Positions 8,871 through 17,152 are shown, numbered from the stretch's first letter. The stretch: 64,000 nt of DNA from Desulfomicrobium sp. UBA5193 (GCA_002412965.1 DHWB01000011.1:390467-454466); one strand, 5' to 3'. Numbers and translations are program-made. The notes: generated by a model not told the origin, from the letters alone.

Positions 8871-9194
8871 GTTTTCCTCGCGGCTTTTGTTGAGCGACCT
8901 TGCGTGACGCTCGTGGCGGATTCTGTTTGACGTCCTGCGGCGACGGTCTGTGACTTCGGAATTAAGATTGCGGAAAATGTCGAAGAATGCAATCTAAAAA
9001 ATACATTTTAAATTTTAAAATTACATTTCTGGGAGGATGGCAGGAGTGACGTGGAGCAGGCGAGGTGGATTTTTCAGCATGCGAGCGGGTCTTGCCTCCG
9101 CGATGGGCGGTAGGTTACGTGTCGTGTATAGCGTACAAAATCAGGGGGCGATGCCACCGGGCCGGCTGGACGTCGAGAACCAGGAGCAGGAACA
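8871..9194. promoter_or_regulatory. Divergent promoter region with AT-rich palindrome
   Basis: The region separates the leftward methyltransferase and the rightward XRE regulator. It contains AAAAAATACAT at about 8996-9006 followed by a 17-base palindrome (ATTTTAAATTTTAAAAT, 9005-9021) and a second TTACATTT half. The element shares the AAAAAATACAT half-site with the palindrome at 7001-7038. No ORF is credible here. A GC-rich tract follows up to the XRE start. Confidence 0.4.
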
Positions 9195-10307
9195 ATGAAA
9201 AGCGGTGAGATCAGTTTGATTTGCAACTTGAAGACCATGCGTCAGGCGAAGGGAATTTCGCAGGCGCAACTGGCCGAACTGATAGGGGTCAAGCGGCAGG
9301 CCATCTACGACATCGAAACCGGCAAGTACACGCCGAACACGGCCCTGGCCTTGCGTCTGGCCAAGTACATGCAATGCACGGTGGAAGATCTTTTTGTCGA
9401 GGAAGTGAGCGGAGAGGAAGGCGTGATCCTGGTGGACGCGGTCTCGGTGGAGACGACGCGTGTGGCCATGGCCCGCATTCGCGGTCAGCTCTTGGCCTAT
9501 CCGCTGACCGGGAAGAGGCTCCTGCTTGAGGGCTTTGAACCTGCCGACGGAGTCATGACCGTTCATTCCGGTTCGGCCCGTCTGCTCAGTCCGGCCAGCA
9601 GCCTGGACCAGACCCTGATTCTGTTCGGTTGCGATCCGGCCTTTTCCATTCTGGGCACGCATACCATGCGGCACGCCCCGCAGGTGCGCGTGCACTGCCT
9701 TTTTGCCTCCAGCCGCAACGCCCTGCGCAAGCTCGGCGCGGGACAGGCACATCTTGCGGGCACGCACATGCATTCCACAGCCAAGGGTGATGGAAATCTG
9801 CTCTTGGTTCGTGATTGTTTGGGCGACAGCCCGGTCACTGTGCTGGCCTTTTCGCATATTGAAGAAGGCTTGATGCTCGCTCCCGGCAATCCGACAGGCG
9901 TTCGCTCGGTGGCTGATCTGGCCGATGGGCCCCGGCTTATCAATCGCGAGCCCGGTGCGGCCCTGCGCAGTCTGCTGGACGAGCAGTTGGCAAAATACGG
10001 CATTCCGGGCGTTCATGTCGTCGGGTACGATCAGGAGGCGACCACGCACCACGACAGCGCCCTGCATGTTCTCTTTGGCAAGGCTGATGTGGCGTTGGGA
10101 TTTAGGGCCATTGCGGAGTCCTATGGCCTGGATTTCATCCCGATTGAGACTGTTCGTTGCGACCTCATCGTTCCCAGGGATCTGCAATATCAGACCGAGC
10201 TGGGCTATTTGCTGGACACCCTGCAGACCCGCAAGATGCGGGAAGACCTGCGCTCTCTGCCCGGTTACGAGGCCGGGGACACGGGCAAGGTCATCGCCGA
10301 ATTGTGA
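9195..10307 (+). CDS. XRE-family regulator with C-terminal PBP-like sensor domain
   Basis: 370 residues. Residues 12-62 are a Cro/CI-type helix-turn-helix (TMRQAKGISQAQLAELIGVK then QAIYDIETGKYTPN). Residues from about 90 to the end resemble the PBP_like domain that is also found at the C-terminus of MoeA-type proteins: LARLSPASSLDQ-like entry, THMHS near 195, EEGLMLAPGNP, and ADVALGFRAIAESYGLDFIP. The combination suggests a one-component regulator sensing an oxyanion or molybdopterin-related ligand. It lies beside the TonB/FmdE operon and the mod cluster. Ligand and operator are inference; the palindromes at 7001-7038 and 9005-9021 are candidates. Confidence 0.78.
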   Translation: MKSGEISLICNLKTMRQAKGISQAQLAELIGVKRQAIYDIETGKYTPNTALALRLAKYMQCTVEDLFVEEVSGEEGVILVDAVSVETTRVAMARIRGQLLAYPLTGKRLLLEGFEPADGVMTVHSGSARLLSPASSLDQTLILFGCDPAFSILGTHTMRHAPQVRVHCLFASSRNALRKLGAGQAHLAGTHMHSTAKGDGNLLLVRDCLGDSPVTVLAFSHIEEGLMLAPGNPTGVRSVADLADGPRLINREPGAALRSLLDEQLAKYGIPGVHVVGYDQEATTHHDSALHVLFGKADVALGFRAIAESYGLDFIPIETVRCDLIVPRDLQYQTELGYLLDTLQTRKMREDLRSLPGYEAGDTGKVIAEL

Positions 10308-10324
10308 GGTGAGTGAAGCGCCGC

Positions 10325-10435
10325 TTATCATTCGTGGAGCACTACGTCAGGGACGTAATTCGGTGCAAGACCGCCACGCGATGTGGAGAACTCGTGACTG
10401 TGTCATGGGAGGAAGGCGGGATGCCCCGCCCCCTG
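10325..10435 (+). ncRNA. Cobalamin-riboswitch-like sequence, probably degenerate and orphaned
   Basis: On the plus strand, in order, are an AGGGACGTAA tract, TTCGGTGCAAGACCG (compare the riboswitch GGUGNAANNCC core), CTCGTGACTGTGTCATGGG (compare CCCGCNACUGUGA) and GGAAGGCGGG followed by a GGCGGG/CCCGCC hairpin. The order and spacing fit the middle of the B12 riboswitch, but the terminal AGUCAGGAgACCUGCC box is missing and no rightward gene follows (the next gene, 10442-11392, is on the other strand). It is therefore either a relic or a chance resemblance. Confidence 0.3.
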
Positions 10436-10441
10436 TCCGAT

Positions 10442-11392
10442 TCAGAACTTGACCGACAGCTTGGCCACGATCCGATAATCCTCGGCGGGCTGGGTCCCTT
10501 CCATGTCCGTGTACACGGCCACAGGCACGGCCAACCCCAAGGTCGTGTTCAATTTCTCGATCATGCAGCTGATTTCGGGGGTCAGAAAAAGCATGTCGCA
10601 GCCTGAGTTGGCGTCGTAACCGGTCACTCCGGGCTCGAGTTGCTGCCTGTTTTTTTCCTGATGCATGCCGTTCATGGCCAGCCCAAGGGTCAAAAACGTG
10701 TTCAGGGCATAGCCGCCGCCCACATTGTACTGGAACAGATCGCCTTTCTCCAGGTCGTGCTCGCCTTCCGTGTTGAGCGTGTACATGAGCTGCCCGTCGA
10801 GACGGTACCGCCCGAAGACCCGTGTCGCCGACAGGGTCGCCTTGGGGTTCCACGAACCGGTGCCGAGTTGCAGGAACGGCCCCATGTACGGTTGGGTGCC
10901 AAAGGAATTGCGGTTGTCGCTGTCGGCGGTGGGGATTTCCAGACCAAGGCCAAGAGCCAGGGAGAGTGGGGCGCCTTTCTTCTGCGACAGGGCTTGCCAG
11001 CGTCCCATGATCTGGAGATCTCCCAGTCCCTCGACCTCGCTTGCGTCCGTCTTCCCCATGGCGTTCTTGCGTTCCAGTTCCTTGTTGAAGGCCGTCGCGG
11101 TCAGCAGGGCTTCAAAGCCTTCGAAAAGTCCGGCGCGGAAGGTCAGCGACCCTGCATGGGTCGTGCGCTGACGCTTCCCAAACCCTGGATCATCCTGAGA
11201 AGATCCGGTGTAGATCCGGTTTTGATCAAAGGTGGTGTATCCGCTGATCAGTGCAAATTTCATGGGCTCGAAAACAATGCCGTCCTGCATGGTCACAGGA
11301 GCCAGGGGCTTAGGTTGTGTCGCGTTTTGTGCGCTGGCACTTGTTGAGAAACAAAGGAAGCAAATAAACAGTGTGAAGAACAAAGTGCGCAT
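10442..11392 (-). CDS. Outer-membrane beta-barrel protein of the phenol-degradation MetA-like (transporter) family
   Basis: About 316 residues. A signal peptide MRTLFFTLFICFLCFSTSAS begins at 11392, preceded by AGGAG; the frame extends 11 residues upstream but without a better start. The mature part alternates amphipathic strands ending in an aromatic residue (IVAKLSVKF), as expected of a barrel, with motifs such as LGLGLEIPTADSDNR and GLAVPVAVYTDMEG seen in PF13557-type proteins. It may be a porin-like channel; the substrate is unknown. It stands alone between the XRE regulator and the mod cluster. Confidence 0.65.
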   Translation of the reverse strand: MRTLFFTLFICFLCFSTSASAQNATQPKPLAPVTMQDGIVFEPMKFALISGYTTFDQNRIYTGSSQDDPGFGKRQRTTHAGSLTFRAGLFEGFEALLTATAFNKELERKNAMGKTDASEVEGLGDLQIMGRWQALSQKKGAPLSLALGLGLEIPTADSDNRNSFGTQPYMGPFLQLGTGSWNPKATLSATRVFGRYRLDGQLMYTLNTEGEHDLEKGDLFQYNVGGGYALNTFLTLGLAMNGMHQEKNRQQLEPGVTGYDANSGCDMLFLTPEISCMIEKLNTTLGLAVPVAVYTDMEGTQPAEDYRIVAKLSVKF

Positions 11393-11517
11393 GTGAATCT
11401 CCTTTAATATTTTAAGATTCCACATGCGCTTTGTTTTTTGATTATGTCTACTGTGTCACGAACTATGATGAAAGAGTGAGTATAGAGACTTACATAGCTA
11501 TTGTTATGAATAGACGT

Positions 11518-12240
11518 CTACATGCTCTGCGGGCAAAACCTGTCCCAGCCCATGATGCTTGCGGCGCCTGCTATTGTCGTTCCGTAAAAGATGACCGGTT
11601 TTGCGTTCACGAACATGTCGATGCTGCCGTTGGCTAGGGTCGTGCCCGTGACCAGAAGCAGGTCGGCCCAGCGCAGAACGTCGTCAGTGGCCCCTCCGCC
11701 TTCGATCAGCGCCCCGTGTTTGACCTGGCCGATGTTGTCCGGGTCCAGGTCGAGCACGCGTATTTCAAACTGACCGCTCAAGGCTCCGATCATGGCCGGC
11801 TGGTAGCCGACCATTCCAATTTTAGGCTGGCCGTGCGCGTCGCGAATGTGCTCGGCGATGCGTCTTGAACACTCGGCCGGTCCCGCGTCCTTGCAGTGGA
11901 TCGTGCAGTCCGTCCGGCCCAGGCTGCGCATGACCGCGTTCAGGGTGGCCACGAAGATCGCCTGGGACATGGGCTCGGCAAGGTCGAGCTGTGCGATGTC
12001 GGCCAGACGTCCACGGTAATTGCCGTAGGTGTCGGTGAAGGCCTGGCCCTTGGCGCCATTGAATTGGGCTTCCATCAATTTTTCCTTGCCTTTCTGGATG
12101 GGGAAATCGTGCCCTTCGGGTCTGCCGATGGCCTGCTCCACGGTCAGGGGGGCGGCCGTGACCTCGACGCACTGCTCCATGAGTCCGGCCTCTTCCCATA
12201 CTTTGATGGCCCGTGCGCGGACCTGTTCAAGGATTGTCAT
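11518..12240 (-). CDS. DUF364 / putative heavy-metal-chelation domain protein
   Basis: 240 residues. The C-terminal two thirds form a Rossmann-like domain (KIGMVGYQPAMIGALSG, LDLDPDNIG, ADLLLVTGTTLANGSIDMF) typical of the PF04016 family, whose members are proposed to bind metals or metal ligands. The gene starts 18 bases after the modB stop, so it is cotranscribed with modA-modB and is likely to act on molybdate or tungstate, though no biochemical role is established. The hydrophilic N-terminal region (residues 1-60) matches the companion DUF4213-like part of the family. Confidence 0.7.
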   Translation of the reverse strand: MTILEQVRARAIKVWEEAGLMEQCVEVTAAPLTVEQAIGRPEGHDFPIQKGKEKLMEAQFNGAKGQAFTDTYGNYRGRLADIAQLDLAEPMSQAIFVATLNAVMRSLGRTDCTIHCKDAGPAECSRRIAEHIRDAHGQPKIGMVGYQPAMIGALSGQFEIRVLDLDPDNIGQVKHGALIEGGGATDDVLRWADLLLVTGTTLANGSIDMFVNAKPVIFYGTTIAGAASIMGWDRFCPQSM

Positions 12241-12258
12241 TGTATTTCTCCGAAGTGT

Positions 12259-12927
12259 TCAGATTGCGGACATGCGCTTGAGGGTGATGAGCATGCCACA
12301 GGAAAGGGTTCCGATGATTGCGCACAACACAATGGCCCGATCGATCTCGCCAGTAAAGACACAATTGTAGATTTCCAGCGACAGCGTGTTGGTCTTGCCG
12401 AGGATGTTGCCGCCGAGCATCAGCGTGATGCCGACCTCGCCCATGGACCGGCTCAATGCGAGCAGCCATCCGGCAAGCACGGGGCGCCGGATGGCCGGCA
12501 GAAGGACCAGCACGAAGGTTTGCCAGGGCGTCTTGCCGAGCACCGCCGCGACCTCGGAGAGCCGTTTGCCCTGGTTGCGCAGGGCCGCCTCCACGGGTTT
12601 GACGAGGAGCGGCAGGCCCGAAATGACCGAGGCCAGGACCAGTCCGGGAAAGGCGAAAACAACCTCGACGGGCAGAACGCGGCCCATGATCCCGCTGCGG
12701 CCAAAGAGCATGAGCAGAATGAAGCCCGTGGCGATGGGCGGGAAGACCAGCGGGATGGACACGATGAAATCCACGACAATGCGCAAAGCCGAGGGTTTTC
12801 CGCTCAGGTAATAGGCGAGCAGCACTCCGCCCGGAAGCAGGATGCAGCCCGCCAGAGTCAGGACGCGCAACGTCAAGAGAAGCGGGCCGAGGTTCCTGGG
12901 GTCCGTCAGCGCTTCCAGCACAATCAT
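12259..12927 (-). CDS. modB: Molybdate/tungstate ABC transporter permease ModB (copy 1)
   Basis: 222 residues with five to six hydrophobic segments. The ABC-permease EAA loop (EVAAVLGKTPWQTFVLVLLP) is near residue 140 and the downstream GEVGITLMLGGNILGKT motif is typical of ModB/TupB permeases (compare GATLMIAGN in copy 2). It starts immediately after the modA stop (12930). Copy 2 is at 15451-16122; the two are clearly different sequences, so this is not a recent duplication. Confidence 0.87.
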   Translation of the reverse strand: MIVLEALTDPRNLGPLLLTLRVLTLAGCILLPGGVLLAYYLSGKPSALRIVVDFIVSIPLVFPPIATGFILLMLFGRSGIMGRVLPVEVVFAFPGLVLASVISGLPLLVKPVEAALRNQGKRLSEVAAVLGKTPWQTFVLVLLPAIRRPVLAGWLLALSRSMGEVGITLMLGGNILGKTNTLSLEIYNCVFTGEIDRAIVLCAIIGTLSCGMLITLKRMSAI

Positions 12928-12929
12928 CC

Positions 12930-13643
12930 CTACAGACCGTGAGCGGCAAGGATGGCGCGGGCCTCCTCCGTCCGCAGAAAGCGGGTGAAATCCTTGGCTG
13001 CGGCGGTGTTGGGAGATGTTCGCAGCTGTATGCAGGCGATGGCGATGGGTTTGTAGAGCTTTTCATCCATTTCGATATAGCCGCCGAGCTGCTTCGCGAC
13101 CGCCATGGCCTGGGTCAGGTTCAGGAATCCTGCGTCCACTTCACCCGTGGAGAGATAGGTGAAGACTTGCGGCACGGTGCCAACGACCACAAGCTTGTCC
13201 TTCAGGGCCTCATACTGCCCGCTGTTGTTCAGATACTCCATGGCGGCCTTGCCGTAGATGGCGAGCGTGGCGTCGGGAATGGCGATACGTTCGATTTTCG
13301 CGCTCTTCAGATCGGCAGGTTGGGATTTCCCCTTGGGCCAGGCCATGACCAGGCGTCCTTTTCCCAGCGGGGTCGCGTCGGCCAAGGGCAGCGCGGAGGC
13401 GCGCAGAAAGCTCTCCTCGCCGACCAGGAGGTCGACCTTGCCGCTGCTCTGGGCCTGTCCGACGATCTGGCCCATGTTGCCGTAGATGCGCTCCACGGTC
13501 GCTCCGGACTGCTGCGAATAGCTTTTCGCCAGGGCCTCGACGACGGTTTTATATCCGGCTCCGGACGCGATGAGCAGCGTTTCGCCGGCCAGGGCGGGCA
13601 TGGACATGAAGAGCAGAAGAAGCGTGAGGAGAATTTTTTTCAT
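12930..13643 (-). CDS. modA: Periplasmic molybdate/tungstate-binding protein ModA
   Basis: 237 residues from ATG 13643. The signal peptide is MKKILLTLLLLFMSMPALAG and the mature protein begins ETLLIASGAGYKTVVEALAK, the usual ModA opening with the oxyanion-binding Ser. Later motifs GKVDLLVGEESFLRAS and STGEVDAGFLNLTQAMA match extracellular solute-binding family 1. It is the only ModA in the window although there are two ModB and two ModC genes. The start codon choice is set by the signal peptide; the longer frame up to 13868 has no signal-like start. Confidence 0.87.
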   Translation of the reverse strand: MKKILLTLLLLFMSMPALAGETLLIASGAGYKTVVEALAKSYSQQSGATVERIYGNMGQIVGQAQSSGKVDLLVGEESFLRASALPLADATPLGKGRLVMAWPKGKSQPADLKSAKIERIAIPDATLAIYGKAAMEYLNNSGQYEALKDKLVVVGTVPQVFTYLSTGEVDAGFLNLTQAMAVAKQLGGYIEMDEKLYKPIAIACIQLRTSPNTAAAKDFTRFLRTEEARAILAAHGL

Positions 13644-13798
13644 GATGAATCCTTGGCTGACTGTTGAAAAATTACAATTTTCAGGCTGTTCCAAAATGGT
13701 GAGATGCGAGGAACAAGGAAAATCCAGGGCTGAAGCGTATTCAGACCGGCGAGGGTCTGGACTTTCTGCAGTGACGAAGCGAATCGCCATAGAGCCTG

Positions 13799-14533
13799 TC
13801 AGGCGCAGATGCGGGGTGAACGGTTCCGGGTGGTGAGCCTGAGGCCGGAAATGGCCCCGTCCAGCCACTGGGGCGCGTGCCGGCCGTCGGTCATGGGAAA
13901 GATGGCATCTCCGAGCTCGGCGGCTTCATGCAGGTCGTGGGTGACAAGCAGCACCGGGATGCCCAGGCTCCGGGTCTGGTGCCGCAGTTCGCGGCGAAGG
14001 TCGGCGCGAGTGGGCGCGTCCAGGGCCGAGAAGGGCTCGTCGAGGAGCAGGATGTCCGGGTCGCGGGCCAGAGCCTGACACATGGCCGCGCGCTGGCGCT
14101 CGCCGCCGGAGATGGCGTCCGGCTTGCGGTTTGCCAGATGCCGAATGCCGAAGCGGGTGAGCAGGGCGTCCACTTTGGCCGCATCCGGGCAGGAAAAGGC
14201 CACGTTTCCGGCCACGCTGAGGTGCGAGAAGAGGGGATAATCCTGAAAGACCATGCCGATCCGTCTGTCCCTGGTCGGAACATCGGTTCCGGCCGCCTTG
14301 TCGAAGAGGGTCGCGTGGTTCAAGGTGATGCGGCCCCAGTCGGGCCTTTCCAGCCCGGCTATGAGACGGATGAGCGTGCTCTTGCCCGCGCCGGAGGGGC
14401 CGACAATGGACGTCAGGCTGCCGCCCTCGCAGGAAAAATCCAGGCGCAGGTCGAAATTCGGCAGGCGTTTATGAAGGTGAGCGCAAAGTCCCATGGTTTC
14501 CATATCTTTTCGGTCCGACGTTACACGTGTCAT
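13799..14533 (-). CDS. modC: Molybdate/tungstate ABC transporter ATPase ModC (copy 1)
   Basis: 244 residues with Walker A GPSGAGKS, Q-loop FQDYPLFSHLSV, signature SGGERQR, Walker B DILLLDEPFSALD and H-loop VTHD. The C-terminal MOP/TOBE regulatory domain of E. coli ModC is absent; the protein ends about 30 residues after the H-loop. A TunR-type 30-bp palindrome lies 53-82 bases upstream of the start. The gene heads the unit modC1-modA-modB1-DUF364, with a 155-base gap before modA. Confidence 0.85.
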   Translation of the reverse strand: MTRVTSDRKDMETMGLCAHLHKRLPNFDLRLDFSCEGGSLTSIVGPSGAGKSTLIRLIAGLERPDWGRITLNHATLFDKAAGTDVPTRDRRIGMVFQDYPLFSHLSVAGNVAFSCPDAAKVDALLTRFGIRHLANRKPDAISGGERQRAAMCQALARDPDILLLDEPFSALDAPTRADLRRELRHQTRSLGIPVLLVTHDLHEAAELGDAIFPMTDGRHAPQWLDGAISGLRLTTRNRSPRICA

Positions 14534-14585
14534 GAACGGGGCGAGGGAAACTCAAACTATGCTTGAAAAGGCATGATTGGCAAAG

Positions 14586-14615
14586 CGGTCACGGTTGCGG
14601 GCACGATCGTGACCG
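14586..14615. promoter_or_regulatory. TunR-type operator, 30-bp palindrome upstream of modC1
   Basis: CGGTCACG at 14586-14593 and CGTGACCG at 14608-14615 are perfect inverted halves separated by exactly 14 bases, total 30 bp. As I recall, the TunR family of tungstate-responsive regulators in sulfate reducers recognises a 30-bp motif of this form upstream of mod genes, acting as an activator relieved by tungstate. The site lies between modC2 (ends 14625) and modC1 (starts 14533). Confidence 0.75.
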
Positions 14616-14624
14616 CCGTGGGGA

Positions 14625-15440
14625 TCAGTCCCGGTTCTGGGCGGCCAGGAAGAGGGGATCGAGGATGGCGCGGGCGCTCTCGGTTTTGCGGCGCGTCTCG
14701 TAGTCGATGACATCCAGCACCCGGCCTTGACCGAAGGCGACCAGGGTCTGGGCGAAATGGTCCACGTCGTCGAGGTCGTGGCTGACCATGATCATGGGGA
14801 TGTCGAAACGCTCCAGAATGGCGGAAAGCTCGGCGCGCATCCGCTCGCGCAAGGGCTGATCCAGGGCCGTGAAGGGTTCGTCCAGGAGGAGCAGGTCCGG
14901 GCCTGGGGCCAAGGCTCTGGCCAGGGCCGTGCGCTGGCGTTGGCCGCCGGAAATCTGGTGGGGCCTGAGTCCGGCCAGCTTGGCGAGCCCGCACAATTCA
15001 AGCAGTTCGTCGATGCGCGCATGGTGCGCGGGCTTCATCGGTCCGAAGGCGGGCTTGAGCCCGAAGGCGACGTTGTCGCGCACGCTGAGGTGCGGAAAGA
15101 GGGCGTAATCCTGGAAGAGCAGGCCGACGTTGCGCTTGCGGGCCGGGATGTTCACGCCGGATTTGGATTCGAAAAAGGTCCGCCCCCGGACTTCGATGTG
15201 TCCGCGATCGGGGGTGAGGAGTCCGGCCAGGGCCATGAGGGTCAGGCTCTTGCCCGACCCCGAGGGGCCGAAGAGGGCGATGCGCCTGGAATTGGTTCTA
15301 AAGCGCGAATGCAGTTCGAATTCGGCCCCGCAGCCGCAAACGCGGACGTTGAAATCACAGGCGATGGCTTGGGACATGGTTGCCTGCGGTGCGGCGGATT
15401 CCCGGAATGAAGTCGAAGCGGTTCGGCTGATCACAAACAT
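14625..15440 (-). CDS. modC: Molybdate/tungstate ABC transporter ATPase ModC (copy 2)
   Basis: 271 residues: Walker A GPSGSGKS, Q-loop FQDYALFPHLSV, signature SGGQRQR, Walker B LLLLDEPFTALD and H-loop VSHDLDDVD. Like copy 1 it lacks a C-terminal MOP domain. The start at 15440 is chosen because AGGAGG sits four bases upstream, immediately after the modB2 stop (TGA 15451-15453); this gives a 21-residue extension before the more usual start MSQAIACDF (15377). Cotranscribed with modB2. Confidence 0.85.
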   Translation of the reverse strand: MFVISRTASTSFRESAAPQATMSQAIACDFNVRVCGCGAEFELHSRFRTNSRRIALFGPSGSGKSLTLMALAGLLTPDRGHIEVRGRTFFESKSGVNIPARKRNVGLLFQDYALFPHLSVRDNVAFGLKPAFGPMKPAHHARIDELLELCGLAKLAGLRPHQISGGQRQRTALARALAPGPDLLLLDEPFTALDQPLRERMRAELSAILERFDIPMIMVSHDLDDVDHFAQTLVAFGQGRVLDVIDYETRRKTESARAILDPLFLAAQNRD

Positions 15441-15450
15441 TGTTCCTCCT

Positions 15451-16122
15451 TCAGGCCTGCCATTTCGGGGTCAGAAGCCGCCCCGAAAGCCAGAGAATAA
15501 GCGTGCACAGCACGGAGATGACCAGCACCAACTGCGCGGCCAGGTTATCCTGTCCGGCCTGGGTCGCGCTGTACACGGCCAGGGACAGGGTCTGGGTGCG
15601 GCCGGGCAGGTTGCCCGCGATCATGAGCGTGGCCCCGAACTCGCCCATTGCGCGGGCGAAGGCGAGCATGGTCCCGGCCAGGATGCCGCGTCCGGCCAGC
15701 GGCAGACAGACGCGCAGGAATACCCGCCATTCCGGATATCCGAGGGTCCGGGCCGCGTCTTCGTATTTGCGTTCCACGCCGTCCAGGGCCGCGCGGGCGG
15801 ATTTGAAGATGAGCGGAAAGGAGACCACGGCGGCGGCGATCACCGCCCCCTGCCAAGTGAAGATCAGGGTGATGCCGAAGGTTTCTTGCAGCCAGCGGCC
15901 CGCAAAACCGTTCCGCCCGAGCAGCACGATCAGGTAATAACCCAGCACCGTCGGCGGCAGCACCATGGGCAGGCTCAGGATGGAATCGAGCAGCTCCTTT
16001 CCCCAAAAGCGGTAGCGGTGGAAAACCCAGCCCAGGAGCACCCCGAAGACCAGGGAGGTCAGGGTGGCCAGGGCGGCCACACGCAGGCTGAGCTGCACCG
16101 GGAAGAGAAAGGTCATGTCCAT
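15451..16122 (-). CDS. modB: Molybdate/tungstate ABC transporter permease ModB (copy 2)
   Basis: About 223 residues starting MDMTFLFPVQLSLRVAAL; an ATG six bases further in is equally possible and neither has a strong ribosome-binding site. The permease core shows VLPPTVLGYYLIVLLG near residue 55, the EAA loop EDAARTLGYPEWRVFLRVCL, and FARAMGEFGATLMIAGN, a textbook ModB pattern. It begins a two-gene unit with modC2. A TunR-type palindrome lies about 150 bases upstream (16271-16300). Confidence 0.87.
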   Translation of the reverse strand: MDMTFLFPVQLSLRVAALATLTSLVFGVLLGWVFHRYRFWGKELLDSILSLPMVLPPTVLGYYLIVLLGRNGFAGRWLQETFGITLIFTWQGAVIAAAVVSFPLIFKSARAALDGVERKYEDAARTLGYPEWRVFLRVCLPLAGRGILAGTMLAFARAMGEFGATLMIAGNLPGRTQTLSLAVYSATQAGQDNLAAQLVLVISVLCTLILWLSGRLLTPKWQA

Positions 16123-16270
16123 TCGCTTTGTCCGTTGGCGAGGTTGGGCGGTGTCCCGCCGTGGGTGGTTACAGGCTGTTAAGCAACAACCGGGCCGCAG
16201 GGAGGTGTTCCCGACGTCGCGTATCGTGACTTTCAAGATCCCTTAGCTTTCCGGCCCATTGGCCTCAAGC

Positions 16271-16300
16271 CAGTCACGGTTGCGCGGAAAAGCGTGACCG
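16271..16300. promoter_or_regulatory. TunR-type operator, 30-bp palindrome upstream of modB2
   Basis: CAGTCACG at 16271-16278 and CGTGACCG at 16293-16300, again separated by exactly 14 bases; one mismatch to the perfect site at 14586-14615. The first part of the spacer (GGTTGCG-like) is also shared. It sits about 150 bases upstream of modB2 and about 230 bases upstream of the divergent gene at 16528. Confidence 0.7.
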
Positions 16301-16527
16301 GGAGCTGCGAGGATATCCGCTCCTTCGCGGACAGGTTGCTCCTGTCGATTTGTACATATTTGCAGCAGGCGACATAAACGTAGCCTTGGCCTGAGTGTAG
16401 ATTTCGACACTGACGGCTGATTCCCATCCTTGCTTGCGCTCTCCACCTCTTTTCCTGTAGCTCAATGCATTCGGTCCCGAGCTGTGCACTGCGCACAATG
16501 TAACTCATCAACATCCAGGAGAATGAC

Positions 16528-16848
16528 ATGTTCGCTGTAATGGTCAATGTTCACATCAAGCCGGAATACAGGAAGGAATTCGTGGAGGCCATGCTCGACG
16601 ACGCACGCGGATCAGTGCGGAACGAGAGCGCGTGTCTGCTGTTCAATGTGGTTCAGGACAGCGAGGACGAGAACTGTTTGCACCTTTACGAAGTCTATGC
16701 CAGCGCCGAGGCCTTCGAAGAGCACAAGAAGACCCCGCATTTCATCCGCTGGGTGGAGACCACCAAGAACTGGCTCGCCAGCCCCCTGGAGATCGCCACA
16801 GGTGTTCATCTGTTTCCCGCTGACGGCGTCTGGAAAAAGCAGGCCTGA
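16528..16848 (+). CDS. Antibiotic-biosynthesis-monooxygenase (ABM) domain protein, YgiN/LsrG-like
   Basis: 106 residues forming one ferredoxin-like ABM domain: MFAVMVNVHIKPEYRKEFVE, then LLFNVVQDSEDENCLHLYEV and EEHKKTPHFIRWVE with the conserved His pair. Family members are cofactor-free quinol monooxygenases or isomerases such as LsrG. CCAGGAGA lies eight bases upstream of the ATG. It is divergent from modB2 and monocistronic. The function is unknown beyond the fold. Confidence 0.8.
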   Translation: MFAVMVNVHIKPEYRKEFVEAMLDDARGSVRNESACLLFNVVQDSEDENCLHLYEVYASAEAFEEHKKTPHFIRWVETTKNWLASPLEIATGVHLFPADGVWKKQA

Positions 16849-17152
16849 GGGTTGTGAGATTGAATAACGGAGAGTGAGGCTCCATGTCCGAAAACATGAG
16901 GAGTCGCGGCTAAACAGGCATGTTCAGTGAAGCAGTGCGGCGAGGCGGGCGGCTCTTTAAGAAGCGAGTGAGTCGTGTTTGTCTGCTATTCGGGGAGTAG
17001 AAAAGTCAACGCGAGACTTGATAACCACGCTGCCCCCCACGCTGCACAGGACGTGGTCGGCAAGTATCGATCCTCCATTTCGTAAAAATCCGCATCACTT
17101 CTCTGTGCTAGGCGCTGTAGTTTTGATTGTCGGCCCGGTGCAATAAGCTACG
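16849..17152. other. Intergenic stretch without recognisable features
   Basis: About 300 bases between two convergent genes. I see no credible ORF, no clear terminator with a T-run and no repeat matching elsewhere in the window. Confidence 0.4.

Noticed and set aside
13643..13798. Promoter or riboswitch between modC1 and modA
   Set aside because: A short CAGACC/GGTCTG hairpin is present but nothing matches a known Moco element or the TunR motif.
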